In this document: positions 34,525-46,740 of the stretch, one piece after another
How the letters are laid out: each line of letters opens with the position of its first letter
Numbering within the stretch: the stretch's first letter is position 1
Assembly: GCA_000697055.1 (NCBI GenBank)
Contig: JNDT01002388.1
Coordinates: forward strand, 62,001-126,000
Length of the DNA stretch: 64,000 bases
Direction of reading: 5' to 3'
From: Saksenaea vasiformis B4078
Taxonomy: Eukaryota; Mucoromycota; Mucoromycetes; Mucorales; Saksenaeaceae
The notes under the pieces: model-generated
The model's input: only the letters and a program-made list of their open reading frames with translations
Databases searched by the model: none
What the model was told of the DNA's origin: nothing
Program-made: the position numbers and the translations under genes

Positions 34525-35043
34525 GATGCGTAAGAAAAAAACAAAAAGGTTGCCTTTTTTAAGGAAGAAGAACGTATGCGTAAAAGAGTATGTGGGTAAT
34601 ATGAGCGTAGAAGGTGTATGTGTAAGTTGGGGTGAACTATGTCTGGTGAGGAGAGTCGAGTTCTTATATTATGAACAGCATACACAGCAGTGTTCCTAAG
34701 CAAGATGAGTAAGACAAAAAGTGATTACGGAAGAAGAGAGTGAGAAAAAAGGGGAGTTTTTGGATAAAAGGAGTTCACAGTCAGACGGTTGGTTGCTTCT
34801 TGCACAAACAGCGAGTCATGCGCTCTCTCTTTTTTTTTTTTGTCTCTCAATGGTAACACAGAAGCCGGCAACTGCATTCTGATGTTATCCAATTCAAGTG
34901 GATAGTATTGTCATCAATTTGTCATCACCGTTCCCTCCATCGCTCCTAGAGACAAATTTCCTAAGAGGTACAGCTATGTTACAGACTTCTTTTTTATTTA
35001 ACAACATCCTATTATGACAAGATGTATTTCCTGCCTCTCTAGG
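34525..35043. other. Upstream region of the CCCH gene
   Basis: Probable promoter and 5' leader of the minus-strand CCCH gene; contains a T-run at ~34830 and no coding structure. Confidence 0.5.
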
Positions 35044-35332
35044 CTATTTTCCTGAGGGTCTTCCTTTCAGCGGTACTCGGTGGACCCCGAAATGGTTTGG
35101 GTCGCTGGATTTTTCATAACGCCATGTGGTGAAACGCTTGCCGAATATTCATAGCAGTCATGGTATCTCTGTTCCTTACCGTTCCACACGTGTTGCTTGC
35201 GAGAACAGCATGAACCTTTTTGTCTCTTCCCGTCTGTTCGTTACGTTTTTGTCCCCTAGACTCTGGTCTTGGCATTTCCACGCATACTTGCGACGTCAAG
35301 TACCCATCGATGAAGATAGCCTTGATGTCATG
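35044..35332 (-). pseudogene. Fanzor/TnpB-like fragment (zinc ribbon and last RuvC motif)
   Basis: On the minus strand a frame from ~35329 reads IFIDGYLTSQVC, then Lys/Arg-rich residues, VHAVLASNTCG and RNRDTMTAMNI, ending RQAFHHMAL at a TGA. After a one-base shift, YEKSSDPNHFG continues to a stop at 35044. The order (a 'TS-x-x-C' element, a basic linker, then Cys, then N-R-D with small residues and N-I) matches the zinc ribbon and RuvC-III region of TnpB/Fanzor nucleases. Two of the four expected ribbon cysteines are missing. Upstream sequence to ~35760 is broken by stops. It is a remnant and differs in sequence from the one at 47.8-48.7 kb. Confidence 0.5.
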
Positions 35333-36141
35333 CTACCAAAACTGAACTTCATCTGTTCATTAAGGATTACTGAGGAGCCTTCTTCTGCCAAGCCATGTCG
35401 CTCAGCTGTTTCAGGATGGAGCTTTTGTCGGGGCACTGAGTTTCCCGCTCGTGGATTCAGAAAATGTTATCCCGGATCGCTCAACCTGACAATAGTGTCC
35501 TGCTATGGTGATGGAATGGATCAGATGGTATGGCTACTCCAGCACGCTCTGACCACAGCGTTGTTGTCGCTCTATTGTTGGCTGTCCCAACGCGCATACT
35601 CTCTTGCAGAATGCACCGATGCCGCAACGCATCTTAAATGTCTTATCAACTTTGCAGATAACAGATGGCGCGGGACTAGCCCTTCCAGTGATGCGAAGGT
35701 TTTAATACTTGGAATTTGTTGTGGTAGCACCACATGAAAATTTTGGATTGGATAGAAAAAGCAGCCCGTCTTTGAGATGGTGAGCAATACCTGACTAATG
35801 CTTTAAGCTGCCGAGAGAAGCCCGCTGATCAGAGATTCAGGAACTTGTTCTTTCATTCACTCCCATGCGGCATAGCTGGTCCAGCAGCTAGCCAAGAGAC
35901 TACCCCATCTTCGCATCGATATGTGTATTACTGCACAATTCTATATGTTCCTGGGGATGACGCCCAGAACCCCAGAACCCCAGAAATACACCATTGGCTT
36001 ATCTTTGGATTGAGAGAAGATATCATATCCTATTTACAATAGAAGGGACGTACTACTATTTGACATGCATGACGGTGCTCGAAGATTACTCTCGAAAAGA
36101 CATGGTAAGGTAGTTCACTCAAGTCTCTATCACACGGAACG

Positions 36142-36462
36142 CTATTCGAAGCTACTCAGGGAGTCCAGATCGGAATCTGTCGAATCACCTGTCGAATAGC
36201 CGGAATCGATGGCTGGGCTGAAGAAACCGAAACTGTCATTACTCATCACACTGTTTTCGTCGCTGCTATTGATGCCAGAATCCCTGCTATCGTCAGAGGA
36301 CCAACCATTATCTGTAGTGAACCACGCATCGTCCTCTTCACTATCTTCATTATCGCTATCAGAAGCGCTAAATCTGTCACTAGAGAGCTGACTACTCTCC
36401 TCATCGCTGCTTGACACTTCACTAGTCTCCTCAGCAGAACCAAAAGCATCAAGACTCTCCAT
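36142..36462 (-). CDS. Acidic Ser/Asp-rich ORF (106 aa), uncertain gene
   Basis: Starts at ATG (MESLDAFGSAEE) and runs 106 codons rich in Ser, Asp and Glu with no hydrophobic segment. Different codons are used for the Ser and Asp runs, so it is not a simple DNA repeat. No domain is recognised. It may be a small intrinsically disordered protein or the last exon of a longer gene; the sequence just upstream (36463-36560) offers no clear first exon. Confidence 0.35.
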   Translation of the reverse strand: MESLDAFGSAEETSEVSSSDEESSQLSSDRFSASDSDNEDSEEDDAWFTTDNGWSSDDSRDSGINSSDENSVMSNDSFGFFSPAIDSGYSTGDSTDSDLDSLSSFE

Positions 36463-36954
36463 TAAAGGTATTGTTGATTGCGCATCTACAAAAGGTCTAT
36501 AAAGTGACTATCGTACCATGGCAAATGGAACCATTGCACCTACTCCTCATGATCAATAACCTTTAATAACTGCAATGCATTCATGTCGACCTGTGTAAGT
36601 ATTTCCTAGTTCTTCTTTTTATCTTTCGGTACAGGTTAAAAAGCTTTACCATGATGGCGACCGGTTGAAAACCGCAATGACTTCCTGCTTGCGTGTCCGT
36701 GCCGTTTAGGAAAGGAGAAAAATGCGTGCCAGTCAGTGTTACACTGAAACGAGTTCTCTGTTCAACGCATCAATAAACAGTACTATAATCTTTCTATCTT
36801 GTTTGCTCGGTTCCATTGATGGATAAGATTGTCGACAGCGGTGTCACAAAAACCTTTCAGCATTGTTGTTTGGCGATTCATTGGCGGAAAAATAATTCAT
36901 GCGACGCCATTGTTTTGTCCGCCGTATCGCTTTTGAACGTGTTCATTTGACACC

Positions 36955-39900
36955 ATGAGCACTCGACGGAAACAGCTACAGTTGACACTCGGATCTTTCT
37001 TTAAAAGTAAAACTGAGAAGAAGGAAACAGACACATCCCAGGAATCAAGCGATGCGAAACAAACATCAACCTATTTCGAACGCCCTGCTCCCGATCTTGA
37101 AAAACGATTCGCGTATCATGAAGATTCGCCCACTGACCCGGAACCAAATCAAAAAGAAAAGAGACATGCAGCATTTGTCCAGAAGTTTGGTGATCTTCCC
37201 GAGGATCAAGGCCAAAAGCGCAGACGTATCGATGAAAACGCAGAGCCCTCTATGACCGAAGACGCAGACATGACGGAAGAAGTTTCCATTGAAGATACAG
37301 CGGATACCAAGCAAGAAAAGAAGATCAAATCCTCCTCCTCTCCATCTAAATCAAAACCTGCAGCAAAGAAATGGTCTCCTCTGGAGCTACAAATACTCGA
37401 ATTGAAGAAAAAATACCCAGGCGTGCTACTTGCGGTGGAAGTGGGATACAAGTTTGTTTTTTATGGGGAAGATGCAAAGGTAGTCGCCTCACAATTTTCA
37501 AGAACTCAAATCGGGAATCTGTTAGATTGCCTCGCGCATATTGCATATTGCACATTTCGTTGATCGCAACTTTTATGTCGCGAGTGTTCCTTTCCATAGA
37601 ATTGCAATTCATGTAAGAAGGTAAAGAAAGTGTATCAAACTACGATGAGCTATATTCAGCTTTTGCAGGCTTGTTCATGCTGGCCACAAAGTTGGTGTGG
37701 TCCGCCAAACGGAAACGGCTGCTCTTAAAGCGGCAGGCACAAATCGAGGAGGCCCATTTCAACGTGAATTGAAACAATTATATACCAAAGGAACATTTGT
37801 CGATGAAATGACGGTGTCCGAGCTAGAAGAAGAAGCAACCTTAGCAGCCTCATCCAATTATTTAATGTGTATTGTGGAAGAAAAGCGGGGTGGAGGGGGA
37901 CCAGACGAACTGGTCAAGACGGGTATCATTGTGAGTAGTACGCGTTTTTAGGTACATAACTTATTCAATGGTTTTTTTTCCTGTAAGGCTGTTCAACCTG
38001 CAACCGGCGATATCATCTATGACGCTTTTGACGATGGCTATATGCGCAGCGAGCTGGAGACTCGCGTTCTGCATATTGAACCATGTGAACTTTTACTGCC
38101 ACATGCACTTAGTAAACCTACAGAAAAGATGGTTAAACATGTGGTATTGCAAAGGTGAGACGATTGAGTTGCATGCAGAAAAAAAAGTAACACATGATAT
38201 CATAGGATGTCTGCGCTTAGTGACATGGTTCGGGTCGAACGTTTGCCTGTGAAAGATACTCTTTGTCAGGATTACAATGACGCATTTACTTATGTTTCCG
38301 AATTTTACAGCCGTCGGAAAGAGGGAGATCAAAACAAGCTCGCGCATGGTAAGACGAGATGATTTGACTTGAGGCCTTATTTACAAATTTACAAGATACC
38401 CTATTATCCGAGGTCCTGCAGCTGCCAGATGTAGTCATGTAGGCCTTATAACCTGGACTAGTTATCACAGCTTACATTACAATTAGTAAGGCACTTGCGG
38501 CGACCATACAATACCTGTCAGAATTTGAACTGGAACATGTGCTCCAGCTCACGAAATACTTTGTTCATTTTTCATCTCGAAACCACATGCTTTTAAATGC
38601 GAATACACTGACAAATCTGGAAATCTATCGCAATTCTACGGACTACCAGGAAAGAGGCTCTCTTTTCTGGGTTATCAATCACACCACTACTCGGTTTGGG
38701 AAAAGGTTGCTGAAAAGATGGATAGGAAGACCTTTGACAAACGTCAAGTAAGTGAAAACTTATGCCTTATTGACCTACTGACTGTGTTGTCAGTCTCTTA
38801 AACGCACGCATCGATGCAGTGGATGAACTGCTAACTACAGATAATCCAAAGAAGAAAAAAGCACAAGCACTTTTAAAACAATTACCTGACCTCGAGAAAG
38901 GACTCTGTCGCATCCATTACGGAAGGGTAGATCGTGTGAAGAATAATGTTTGATGCTGGTATTGATCTGTCCCTTAGTCTTCGCCGACCGAGCTTATCCG
39001 TGTGCTGGACGCTCTTTCAGAAGTTTCCACTGCATTCTATGGATCAGAACAAGGACAGAGGTTCCGTTCTGAGCTTCTGAACACCATCTTTGATTTGCTT
39101 CCGACCATCAGACAAGATGTCGTTGATTTCAGGGGTGCGCTGAATTCGAAAGCATTGAACGAACCCGACTGTAAAGTACATTTGTTTCAGTGCCAGGAAC
39201 GTTGGCCAGAACTTCCGCTGCAAAAAAAGGTATTTCAAAAAAGAAATGCCGGAAATTTTCTGAGATCTCTGCATAGAATATAGCAGCAGTAGAAGAACTG
39301 CTGGAGAAATACCTGGAGGAACAAAAAATAGCTACTAAACTTCCTACGCTAAGGTTTGTCCATGTTGCAGGCATCGAGGTAGGTATCTCCCCTTTCCTAC
39401 TGATCTTTTCTGACCGCTTTTGCGCAGTACCTCTTGGAAGTCAAAAATTCCCAAGTGAGTAAAGTTCCTCGAGACTGGGTCAAGATCAGTGGCACCAAAG
39501 CCGTCGCTCGATTCCACAATGCCTTCCTTCTCGAAAAACTGAAGGAACGCGAACAGTACCGGGAACGTCTCGTCCTTGCTTCCGAGACCGCCTATTGCAA
39601 GTTCTTAGGGTAAAAAATACCATTGGTTTATCGTGCACATGCTCATGTTTGTTCCTTTTAGTGAAATAGCAAACAAATACGAGACACTCCGTGATATTGT
39701 TTTGCGATTGGCAGAACTTGATTGCCTATTATCTCTCGCTACTGCTGCTCGTTTACCAAATTACGTAAAGCCAACGTTTACGGAACACACGGAGATCAAG
39801 GTTGTGAACGGTAGACATCCAATGGTAGAACAATTTTTGAAGACTTCCTATGTTCCGAATGACGTCGATTTAGACGCAAGTATTTCCGCTGTGCGATGGT

Positions 39901-40897
39901 TATGGATCTAACAAATAAACAACTTAGTCAGATGGCAATCGAACCTTGATTTTGACAGGACCGAATATGGGTGGTAAGTTTAGCTGGAGGCGAAACGAAG
40001 CTTGGAAGCTCAATGGAAAGAACAGGTAAAAGTTCGTACATACGGCAGGTGGCATTGATCGCAATTATGGGTCAAACCGGGTCTTATGTACCTGCCGAAT
40101 CGGCTACACTTGGCATATTTGATGCAGTATACACGAGGTAAAACAGCATACTTGTCGTTTTATCCGCTAAAAGAAAATTTAGAATGGGTGCATTGGATAA
40201 TATGTTGGCTGGTGAAAGTACATTCATGGTGGAGTTACACGAAGCCTCGGATATTATGAAACAGGCAACGCCGCGATCGCTTGTGATCTTAGATGAGCTT
40301 GGTCGTGGAACGAGCACGCATGATGGTATGGCCATTGCTTATGCAGTTTTGTCGCACTTCATTACACAGGTGAGCAAATGGAAGGCAAAAGGATACACAA
40401 CATATAAATTTATGCAATACAGGTGAAATCCATCACCCTGTTTGTCACGCATTACCCAATTCTTGGACAATTTGCCATGCGATATCCAGAGTCGACCAAA
40501 AATGGACACATGAGCTTCATTGAAGATGAACAAAGAGGCAAGTGAATGTGACATTATCAAGATGTTACTGACACATGCATCAGATGCGGTTGTTTTTCTT
40601 TATAAGCTAGCTGACGGACTCGCAACGCGAAGTTACGGGTAGGTGAAGCTACCCTTCGCAGATCTTTGGAACTAACAGTGGTACAGTCTTAACGTAGCCA
40701 GACTGGCCAATTTGCCGCGAGCAATACTGGAGAGAGCCAAGATCAAGGCTGATGAAATGGAAGCCTTGGTGACGAAGAAGACACAATATCAGGAGCAACA
40801 GCTGTTGGAACATATCATCTGTCTCATGTTGCAAGATGACTTGGATAGCCATGTGGATGAACTTAGACAGTTGATAATGAGATTTCTATCCAGTTGA
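36955..40897 (+). CDS. MSH3: DNA mismatch repair protein MSH3 (18 exons)
   Basis: MutS homologue that pairs with MSH2 to recognise insertion/deletion loops. Exons: 36955-37479, 37526-37620, 37669-37930, 37988-38154, 38206-38348, 38396-38438, 38487-38747, 38794-38926, 38978-39229, 39277-39378, 39428-39609, 39662-39879, 39932-39973, 40026-40137, 40183-40369, 40423-40537, 40584-40638 and 40687-40897; all phases agree, giving 1034 residues. The N-terminus has a PCNA-binding PIP box (QLTLGSFF). The mispair-binding domain has [44 protein letters not shown] and [14 protein letters not shown]. The lever/clamp region has [17 protein letters not shown]. The ATPase has [14 protein letters not shown] (Walker A), [28 protein letters not shown] (Walker B) and [10 protein letters not shown]. 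The intron at 40538-40583 has a GC donor. Confidence 0.95.
40538..40583 (+). other. GC-AG intron in MSH3
   Basis: Exon 16 ends in EQR and exon 17 begins [12 protein letters not shown]. The only split preserving this conserved join uses donor GCAAGT and acceptor CATCAG, with phase 1 on both sides. All other introns I model in this gene use GT-AG. Confidence 0.8.
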
Positions 40898-41292
40898 GCA
40901 ATACCATCCATCTTCCATATCCACAATTTCTGAAGACACTTTCGCGAATAAAAGATCTTTTGTTCAATCCAAGGCCCATATCCCTATTTCGCACTCTATC
41001 GTTCCTAACTATTTCTCGACACCTGTACTCCATCCATACGTGCCAGCTGCTAGTTGCCGGCGTAGCACTGTTCCAAAGAAACACACACATTTTCCCCTTT
41101 TAACTACGCAAAAATCACACCTGTTCACTTTTTTTTGGTAGCTACCGGTAACATCATGCACTGATCGGGATCTTGGCTATGTTATATTTATTAACGACAG
41201 CAAGCGCGTTGGACGTTTCTGCCAGATAGAAACAAGACTAGATGTCTCAAAGATAGAGGCAACTAGCACTTTGAATAAAGAAACGAATTTCT
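40898..41292. other. Convergent 3' intergenic region MSH3/RPS3
   Basis: Space between the 3' ends of two convergent genes. No further gene seen. Confidence 0.6.
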
Positions 41293-42271
41293 TTAGATAG
41301 CCTCGACAGCAGGGGCCTCGGCGGCGACAGGAGCGGGAGCAGCGAAGTCCTGGGTGATGGGCTCGGCGATAGCAGCCTCCTCCTTGGGCTCGAGGATGGT
41401 GACGATATCGGGGAGGGAGGACTTGGGACCGTTGCGGCCGGAGGGGTCGCTGTCCAACATGATCTTGACCTTGATACCAAGGACACCTTGGCGCAAGAGA
41501 ACGTGGCGAACGGCGGTGGTGATGAAGTCACGAGTGGGCTGACCAGAGTGGATCATGAAACCGTCACCGAACTTCATGGCCTTAGCACGGGCAGCACGGA
41601 GCTTGCCAGAGACGACAACTTCGCAACCCTTGGCACCGGATTCCATGACGAAACGGACGACACCATAGCAAGCGCGACGAACAGCAAGACCATTCAGGAG
41701 CTTGAACTTGACGGACTCGCACTGGGCAATGGCGCAAAGACCACGGTTCTGGACACGCTCGGCGTACAACTCCACAGCGTTCTCGGGGAACTTGAAACGC
41801 TTCTGGACGAGAGTGGTCAACTCACGGATGCGGCGACCCTTCTCACCAAGGACATTCTGGGTGTGGGTGGCACGGATGATGACCCTAACGATTATCAATT
41901 TTGTTTGAGTAACCAATGTCTCTCTTTTTCTGTGTGCATCAAACATACTCAGTGCGGGCAGGAGTGACGCGAACTTCGACACCGGCGTAACCATCTTCAG
42001 CCAATTCACGAGTGAAGAATTCGTTAAGTTCAGCGTAGAAAACACCGTCGGCGACCTAACATTGTCAAGAAAAAAGATAAATGGTCAATCATCGGTTTCA
42101 ATGACCATTCCGATCGCCGGAGGGAAAAAGTGTTTCTACTTACGAACTACAATGGATGACAATACAATACAAGAAAAAGAGATAGAGAAAACGATAAGTC
42201 CATCCAGTTCTAATCCATCCAATTTGATCAATCATCCAAACCTTTCTCTTCTTGGAGATCTGAGCGGCCAT
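41293..42271 (-). CDS. RPS3: 40S ribosomal protein S3 (3 exons)
   Basis: uS3 protein at the mRNA entry channel of the small ribosomal subunit. Exons 42271-42242, 42055-41949 and 41884-41293 give 242 residues. The ATG opens [10 protein letters not shown], the usual S3 start; the 186-nt first intron and 64-nt second intron both have matching phases. Conserved segments include [42 protein letters not shown] (KH domain), [56 protein letters not shown] and [18 protein letters not shown]. The C-terminal tail is Ala/Pro/Glu-rich. The coding sequence is noticeably richer in G+C than its surroundings, as expected for a highly expressed gene. Confidence 0.97.
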
Positions 42272-43944
42272 GGTAGCAAAAAGAGGGAGGTTTTTTTGGC
42301 TGAGGGCATCCGACTCATCTTAGCTTCGAGAGCGCAACGCCAAAGTTTCCTATCCCGGCACCAGGAAGGAGGTGCGGCACCCGGGCTTGTGACCATTTGG
42401 ATTTTTCCCGGACAATTATCAACTCCGCCGTGAACCCCGCTGAAAAAACATTTTACTTGGTTTTGGAGATACTCTTGCGTCCGGTATCCCGTGAACTTTC
42501 GCGCAGAGAAGCAAATATCTTTACACCAAATCAAGTGTATTGCGCTGGTCCATTGTAAAAGGTTCCCCGACGCACCAATCGGAACGCGTAAAGGGACAGT
42601 ACTTAAAGGGACGCATGAATTCCTTTTTTTCTTAATGATCGCGAAGATATTAAGATTGATTTCACTAGTTCGCGAAGAGCGGTTACTACAATAACCCCTT
42701 GTTTCTGGCGATCACGTCGTCCATAATCAGCTGCGATACGGAGCTCCCACCCATTTTTATCTTTCCATATGTGAATGTGTCTGTGGCACACCAGCTATAT
42801 ATCTCCATAAACCAGAATAAAGGGTATTCGTCTATTTGTTACTATACCGATTACGCTGTCATAACGGTATCGAGATGAGAAGAAGGCGGAAAAAAAAGAG
42901 AAAAGAGCAGGCGATTTAACTTATTTTACTCAGCCCACTACTTCGTTCTGTCAAACCTCTCTTTCCACTTCCTTTTCCTTTTTCTTCCCATTCACTTTTT
43001 TCCTTTTCTTTTTTTTCTATTGCACCGTAACTTTCATTATGTCTTTTAATTCTGTCATCAACAACGATTATTAAAACGATCTAGACTTCATTAACTGACC
43101 TCATATTTACAACCTAGATTCTTTACACCTTCGTGCTAATCCCTTTGTAAACTTTTCACTACATCTGGTTTACAATGGCTCACGGAGGTTCTCGGTTTTA
43201 TGCAATTCTTTCAATAAACCTTCTCTTTTTATTTTCGCAGAACTACACTGGTTGCCATATAGAAAATGTTTGCAATTATGGTGGATTGCCGAATCTCTAG
43301 GAATGTGAATGCAAAAAGAAAAAAGCAAGCCCTTCGTAGTATGCGAAACGATTTTACGAGACCTAAAGTGATAATTAGTCATTCAGGTTAGATAAGTAAG
43401 AACACAGTGAAAGAGTAGTCATGTTATTTCACTGAGGTAATAAAAAGTAGTTGAGCTATTTTACTCAAGTAGCATAGTAGTAAAGTCACTTTGCTCAACC
43501 AGCAAAAGTAGTAAAAAAAGTAGTTAAGTAACTTTACCCATGCAAAATGAACTGATTTTTAAATGACTTGTCTTTTTTTTTTTCATTAACTTCACTACTT
43601 TGAGTAAGGCCTGTGCTAGACACATCCGCATAGAGCATGCTGAATCGGAACAGCATTTTGGCTGAAAGGAAGGAAGTATCATGGCTGAGCAAAAAAGCCG
43701 GAATTCACGAATCATAAGCTGCGATTTGCTGATACATGGGTTCGCATAGTCAGATCGTTTGAGAGAAGTCCTCCACATATTCCTGTCTTTTACTCTTTTC
43801 ACAACCTGCCACTACGCACATTGCATCAAATCAGGAATATAGTTACAGATCTTGACATTAAAGATAGAGCTTTGTTACACGTTCTCAGAGATTAAAAGGA
43901 ATCAACGAAACAGAAAAAATAGGTACGCATGCAATTTTACAAAT
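42272..43944. other. Intergenic, no gene seen
   Basis: Includes the RPS3 promoter side (42272-42600) with pyrimidine tracts near 42960-43020. Around 43440-43540 the motif AGTAGT/TACTCAA recurs irregularly. No coding region is supported. Confidence 0.5.
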
Positions 43945-45350
43945 CTATACAGAGACTTGTGGGTCCGAGGGCGACGGCATCGATTGGCGGGCGAAATCTC
44001 TCGACGAACGCTTTGAACGCTTTTGACGCTTTTTGGGCGTTCCATGCGATTCCGAGTTGTCAGACGAGGACTCACTGTCATTTGATTCAACGTAGTCATA
44101 AACGATTCCCGCAGTTTGTAGTAATGAAGTCTGCGAGAAAAAAAAATAAAGCATAAAAATTTAAGTATAAGAACCTTCATAGACTATTGTCCTTCTAATA
44201 CCTTAAATTGCCAGAGAGTCTTGATCATGTGCAGCAAGTCATTTTTGCTACAGCGAGCATCACTGGGAGTTTCAACTTCTTCAGCTGTTCAAATACGAAC
44301 ACGCCCCATCTTGGCATCGTCATAGTATACACATACATTTCGTGCTCTGGAAAAGATAAGATCTGTGATTAATAAAACACATATTAAAATCACTGTTTGC
44401 AATGCAATTATCTTACAGTAGAAATGCAGCCCAAACACCTTATGCGACCCAGGCACGCTTTGTTGCTAGTTGGGTGACTGTGCACAATGTATCTTAACAA
44501 CTTTTTAAGGTTGATGGCGATTTTCTTGCGATCATTTAGGAAATGAGTATAATCCCGAACGTTGGGCGGGCTAGACACCTCCACCACACAGATATCAATC
44601 CCGAGCGATAACAACGTGATCTTCCCATCCATGTTCACACCTGCACTCCTATGTTCGTCGTCCAAGATATCATTGTCCATTTGTTGTATAGCTTTCAGCT
44701 TGTTTTCCCCCCTAGATAACGGAATTTGCTAAAGGTAAGGGAAAAAAGTAGCCAAAGACACCTCCATACCACATGAACTCGAAATCGACAACTTGACGTA
44801 AGACATTATCAAATAATGGGCACAGAAAAGTCGCCACGTAGTTTCCTTCTGTTTGATCTCCCTCAAGAAGATTTCTGCCGTGGCGAAATTGCCTGCGACT
44901 ACCACACATGTCAGGCGAATAATTCTTATGAAAACTGTCATCCGCGATTAACTCACTACACATTTATGGCCTTCATGACTGCCTTTTCCATCTTTTTACC
45001 GTTCTCAGATTTTGAGCTTTGTAGGCTCTTTTTCAATTGATCTTCCAAATTCGTTTCTGCCGATATTCTCTAAAAAATTAAGCAAGTGAAGGGATTAGCG
45101 AAATAATTCAAAATAATTTCTACGTGATACAGGATCGATTTTTACCAGTGGCTTTACCACCGCACTAGCGATGGCTTTCGCCTCGCTGGCGAGGATCTGT
45201 GAAATTTTACTGGTTGGCATAATTTCGTGAATTCTTTCCAAGTTGTTTCCTAAAACCGATAGTGTTCCAGGCTTGGGTATTGTTACGAAGTCAAGGATCC
45301 CGAATCTCAGCATTCTAAGTTTTGAATTCGCTTCGTTAATGAATGTGCCC
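43945..45350 (-). CDS. Uncharacterised multi-exon protein, possibly decayed
   Basis: Several minus-strand frames appear to belong together. In order: RMLRFGILDFVTIPKPGTL and MPTSKISQILASEAKAI (45313-45110), RISAETNLEDQLKK (~45070-44960), EGNYVATFLCPLFDNVLRQ and FEFMWYGG (~44850-44760), MDNDILDDEHRSAGVNMDGK and DICVVEVSSPP (44680-44560), and a last exon with acidic Ser/Asp and a basic nuclear-localisation-like KKRQKRSKR (44140-43945). The arrangement 'E-x-x-Y-V ... P-L-F ... W-x-x' then 'G-x-x-x-D-G-K' recalls a large family of uncharacterised proteins common in Mucoromycota; no function is known to me. Some junctions need stops to be removed by introns I could not place, so the exact model is unresolved and it may be a pseudogene. 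Confidence 0.4.
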
Positions 45351-46012
45351 TAAAGCAAGTATCATCGGATGCCGCTTACTCCTGCGAATTGGGATTTGCC
45401 ATGCGCCAGTCGCAAATATCCGCTTTCAGTTTGATAGGATCCAAAGCAGTAGAGGGGGAGGTAGTAGAAAGGAAAGGGTTCTAGAATAGAAAGTTCATCA
45501 CTAAGTACGTGCAATTGTACGAAGACCCGATATCGTACATCCATCTCAGATGTTGCATCATGTGTAGCGGTAATACAGATAGGTCTTCATGACCTTGTAT
45601 GCAGATTGGCTCATAGTTAGCGACGATTAAGATAGCGACGATATTGTATTCAATACCATTTGTATATATTTGCTCTCCGCATACAGACGCGTTCATATAA
45701 AAGGACGGGATCCTAAATCTAGGATCCCTACGTTTTTATCATTAAGAAAACGGTACTCACCATTCCTAACGAACATCCAAGAAGCCCACTTCCTCGTCCT
45801 CACCCATTATGCCTATGAATCCGATCTTCGTAAGTAAATAGCGACGTCGGCCATAGGCCGTGCTATTACATTGACACTAGTAAAAAGAAAAAAGAAGGAA
45901 TGAGATATTTTGCACAACAGAAGACATCATACTATGTCTGTGTTTTAGATAACCATATTTACCTTGAACAACGAGCAGAGTAGTACCTGCAGCAAAGTGG
46001 ATGCATTAAGAG

Positions 46013-46121
46013 TGCAAAGCGTACACTTGTGGCACTGCCAATCAAGTATACCTCTGCTACTCCAGCGCTGCAAAGCGCACCCTTGTGGTACTACCATGCA
46101 AACATGCCTCTACTAACACCG
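46013..46121. repeat. 56-bp tandem duplication
   Basis: Two adjacent diverged copies begin TGCAAAGCG at 46013 and 46069; shared blocks are TTGTGG and CCTCT. The surrounding 45351-46560 region shows no gene. Confidence 0.65.
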
Positions 46122-46560
46122 TGCATTCACTCGGCATTTACTCAGCCAGATCTTGAGGAGTGATTTACGTGACGTTGCTCTTGTGGAAAAGGCGCAGGCC
46201 CTACAGTGCATTTCCGGGTACCAGAAAAAAGGTGTACACTCTCCAGTCGGAAGTCCGATGTAAACGTCACTAGGAATACCATATATAGAAGTTTAGAAGT
46301 AGCCACATCCTTAAAGAGATCAAAACAAATTTAGAAGTTCAGCAACGTTAGGCACCCACTGAACAAAAGTTTTTGCCCGAGAGCTCAGGAAAAGTGTCTG
46401 TTCAGAGCAGCCTAAACGTTTGAAATGCTCCAATAATAGCTTGTCCCGAGATCATAAAAAATATATAAACTGTGCAAGACATTTCTAAATGAGCACCAAA
46501 TGCTCCATTGTGAGGTGACGTAGAATACATGTTTATAAACTGACAACTTGTAATCTGTTC

Positions 46561-46740
46561 ATGTTCCTTTCAAATCACAAAATGGAGAATCTTCTTGGAA
46601 AATTTTTTGACACCCACCTCGACGTCCTCAGTACTGTCCAAATTTTAGCTAAAGAACAAGGTTTTGCTGTGACAACCGCGTCTAGCACTGCCGGCCGTCA
46701 TATATATGTCAAGTGTGTTCACAATGACCAATACAAGAAT
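46561..46740 (+). pseudogene. FAR1-like transposase N-terminal fragment
   Basis: From the ATG at 46561, about 60 residues (VLSTVQILAKEQGFAVTTAS, then STAGRHIYVKCVHNDQYKN) resemble the FAR1-type zinc-binding start of Mutator-like transposases, where an 'A-x-x-x-G-F' helix precedes a basic strand and a Cys. The usual downstream Cys/His pair and the transposase core are absent because the frame runs directly into a tandem repeat. Short and degenerate, so the family call is tentative. Confidence 0.35.

Noticed and set aside
35126..35737. 203-codon plus-strand ORF
   Set aside because: It starts at GTG, has no domain, and lies antisense to the Fanzor-like fragment; composition does not look coding.
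42056..42241. Possible box C/D snoRNA in the long RPS3 intron
   Set aside because: The 186-nt intron has GATGAT-like words that could pass as box C, but I find no paired CTGA box D and no terminal stem, so no snoRNA is called.
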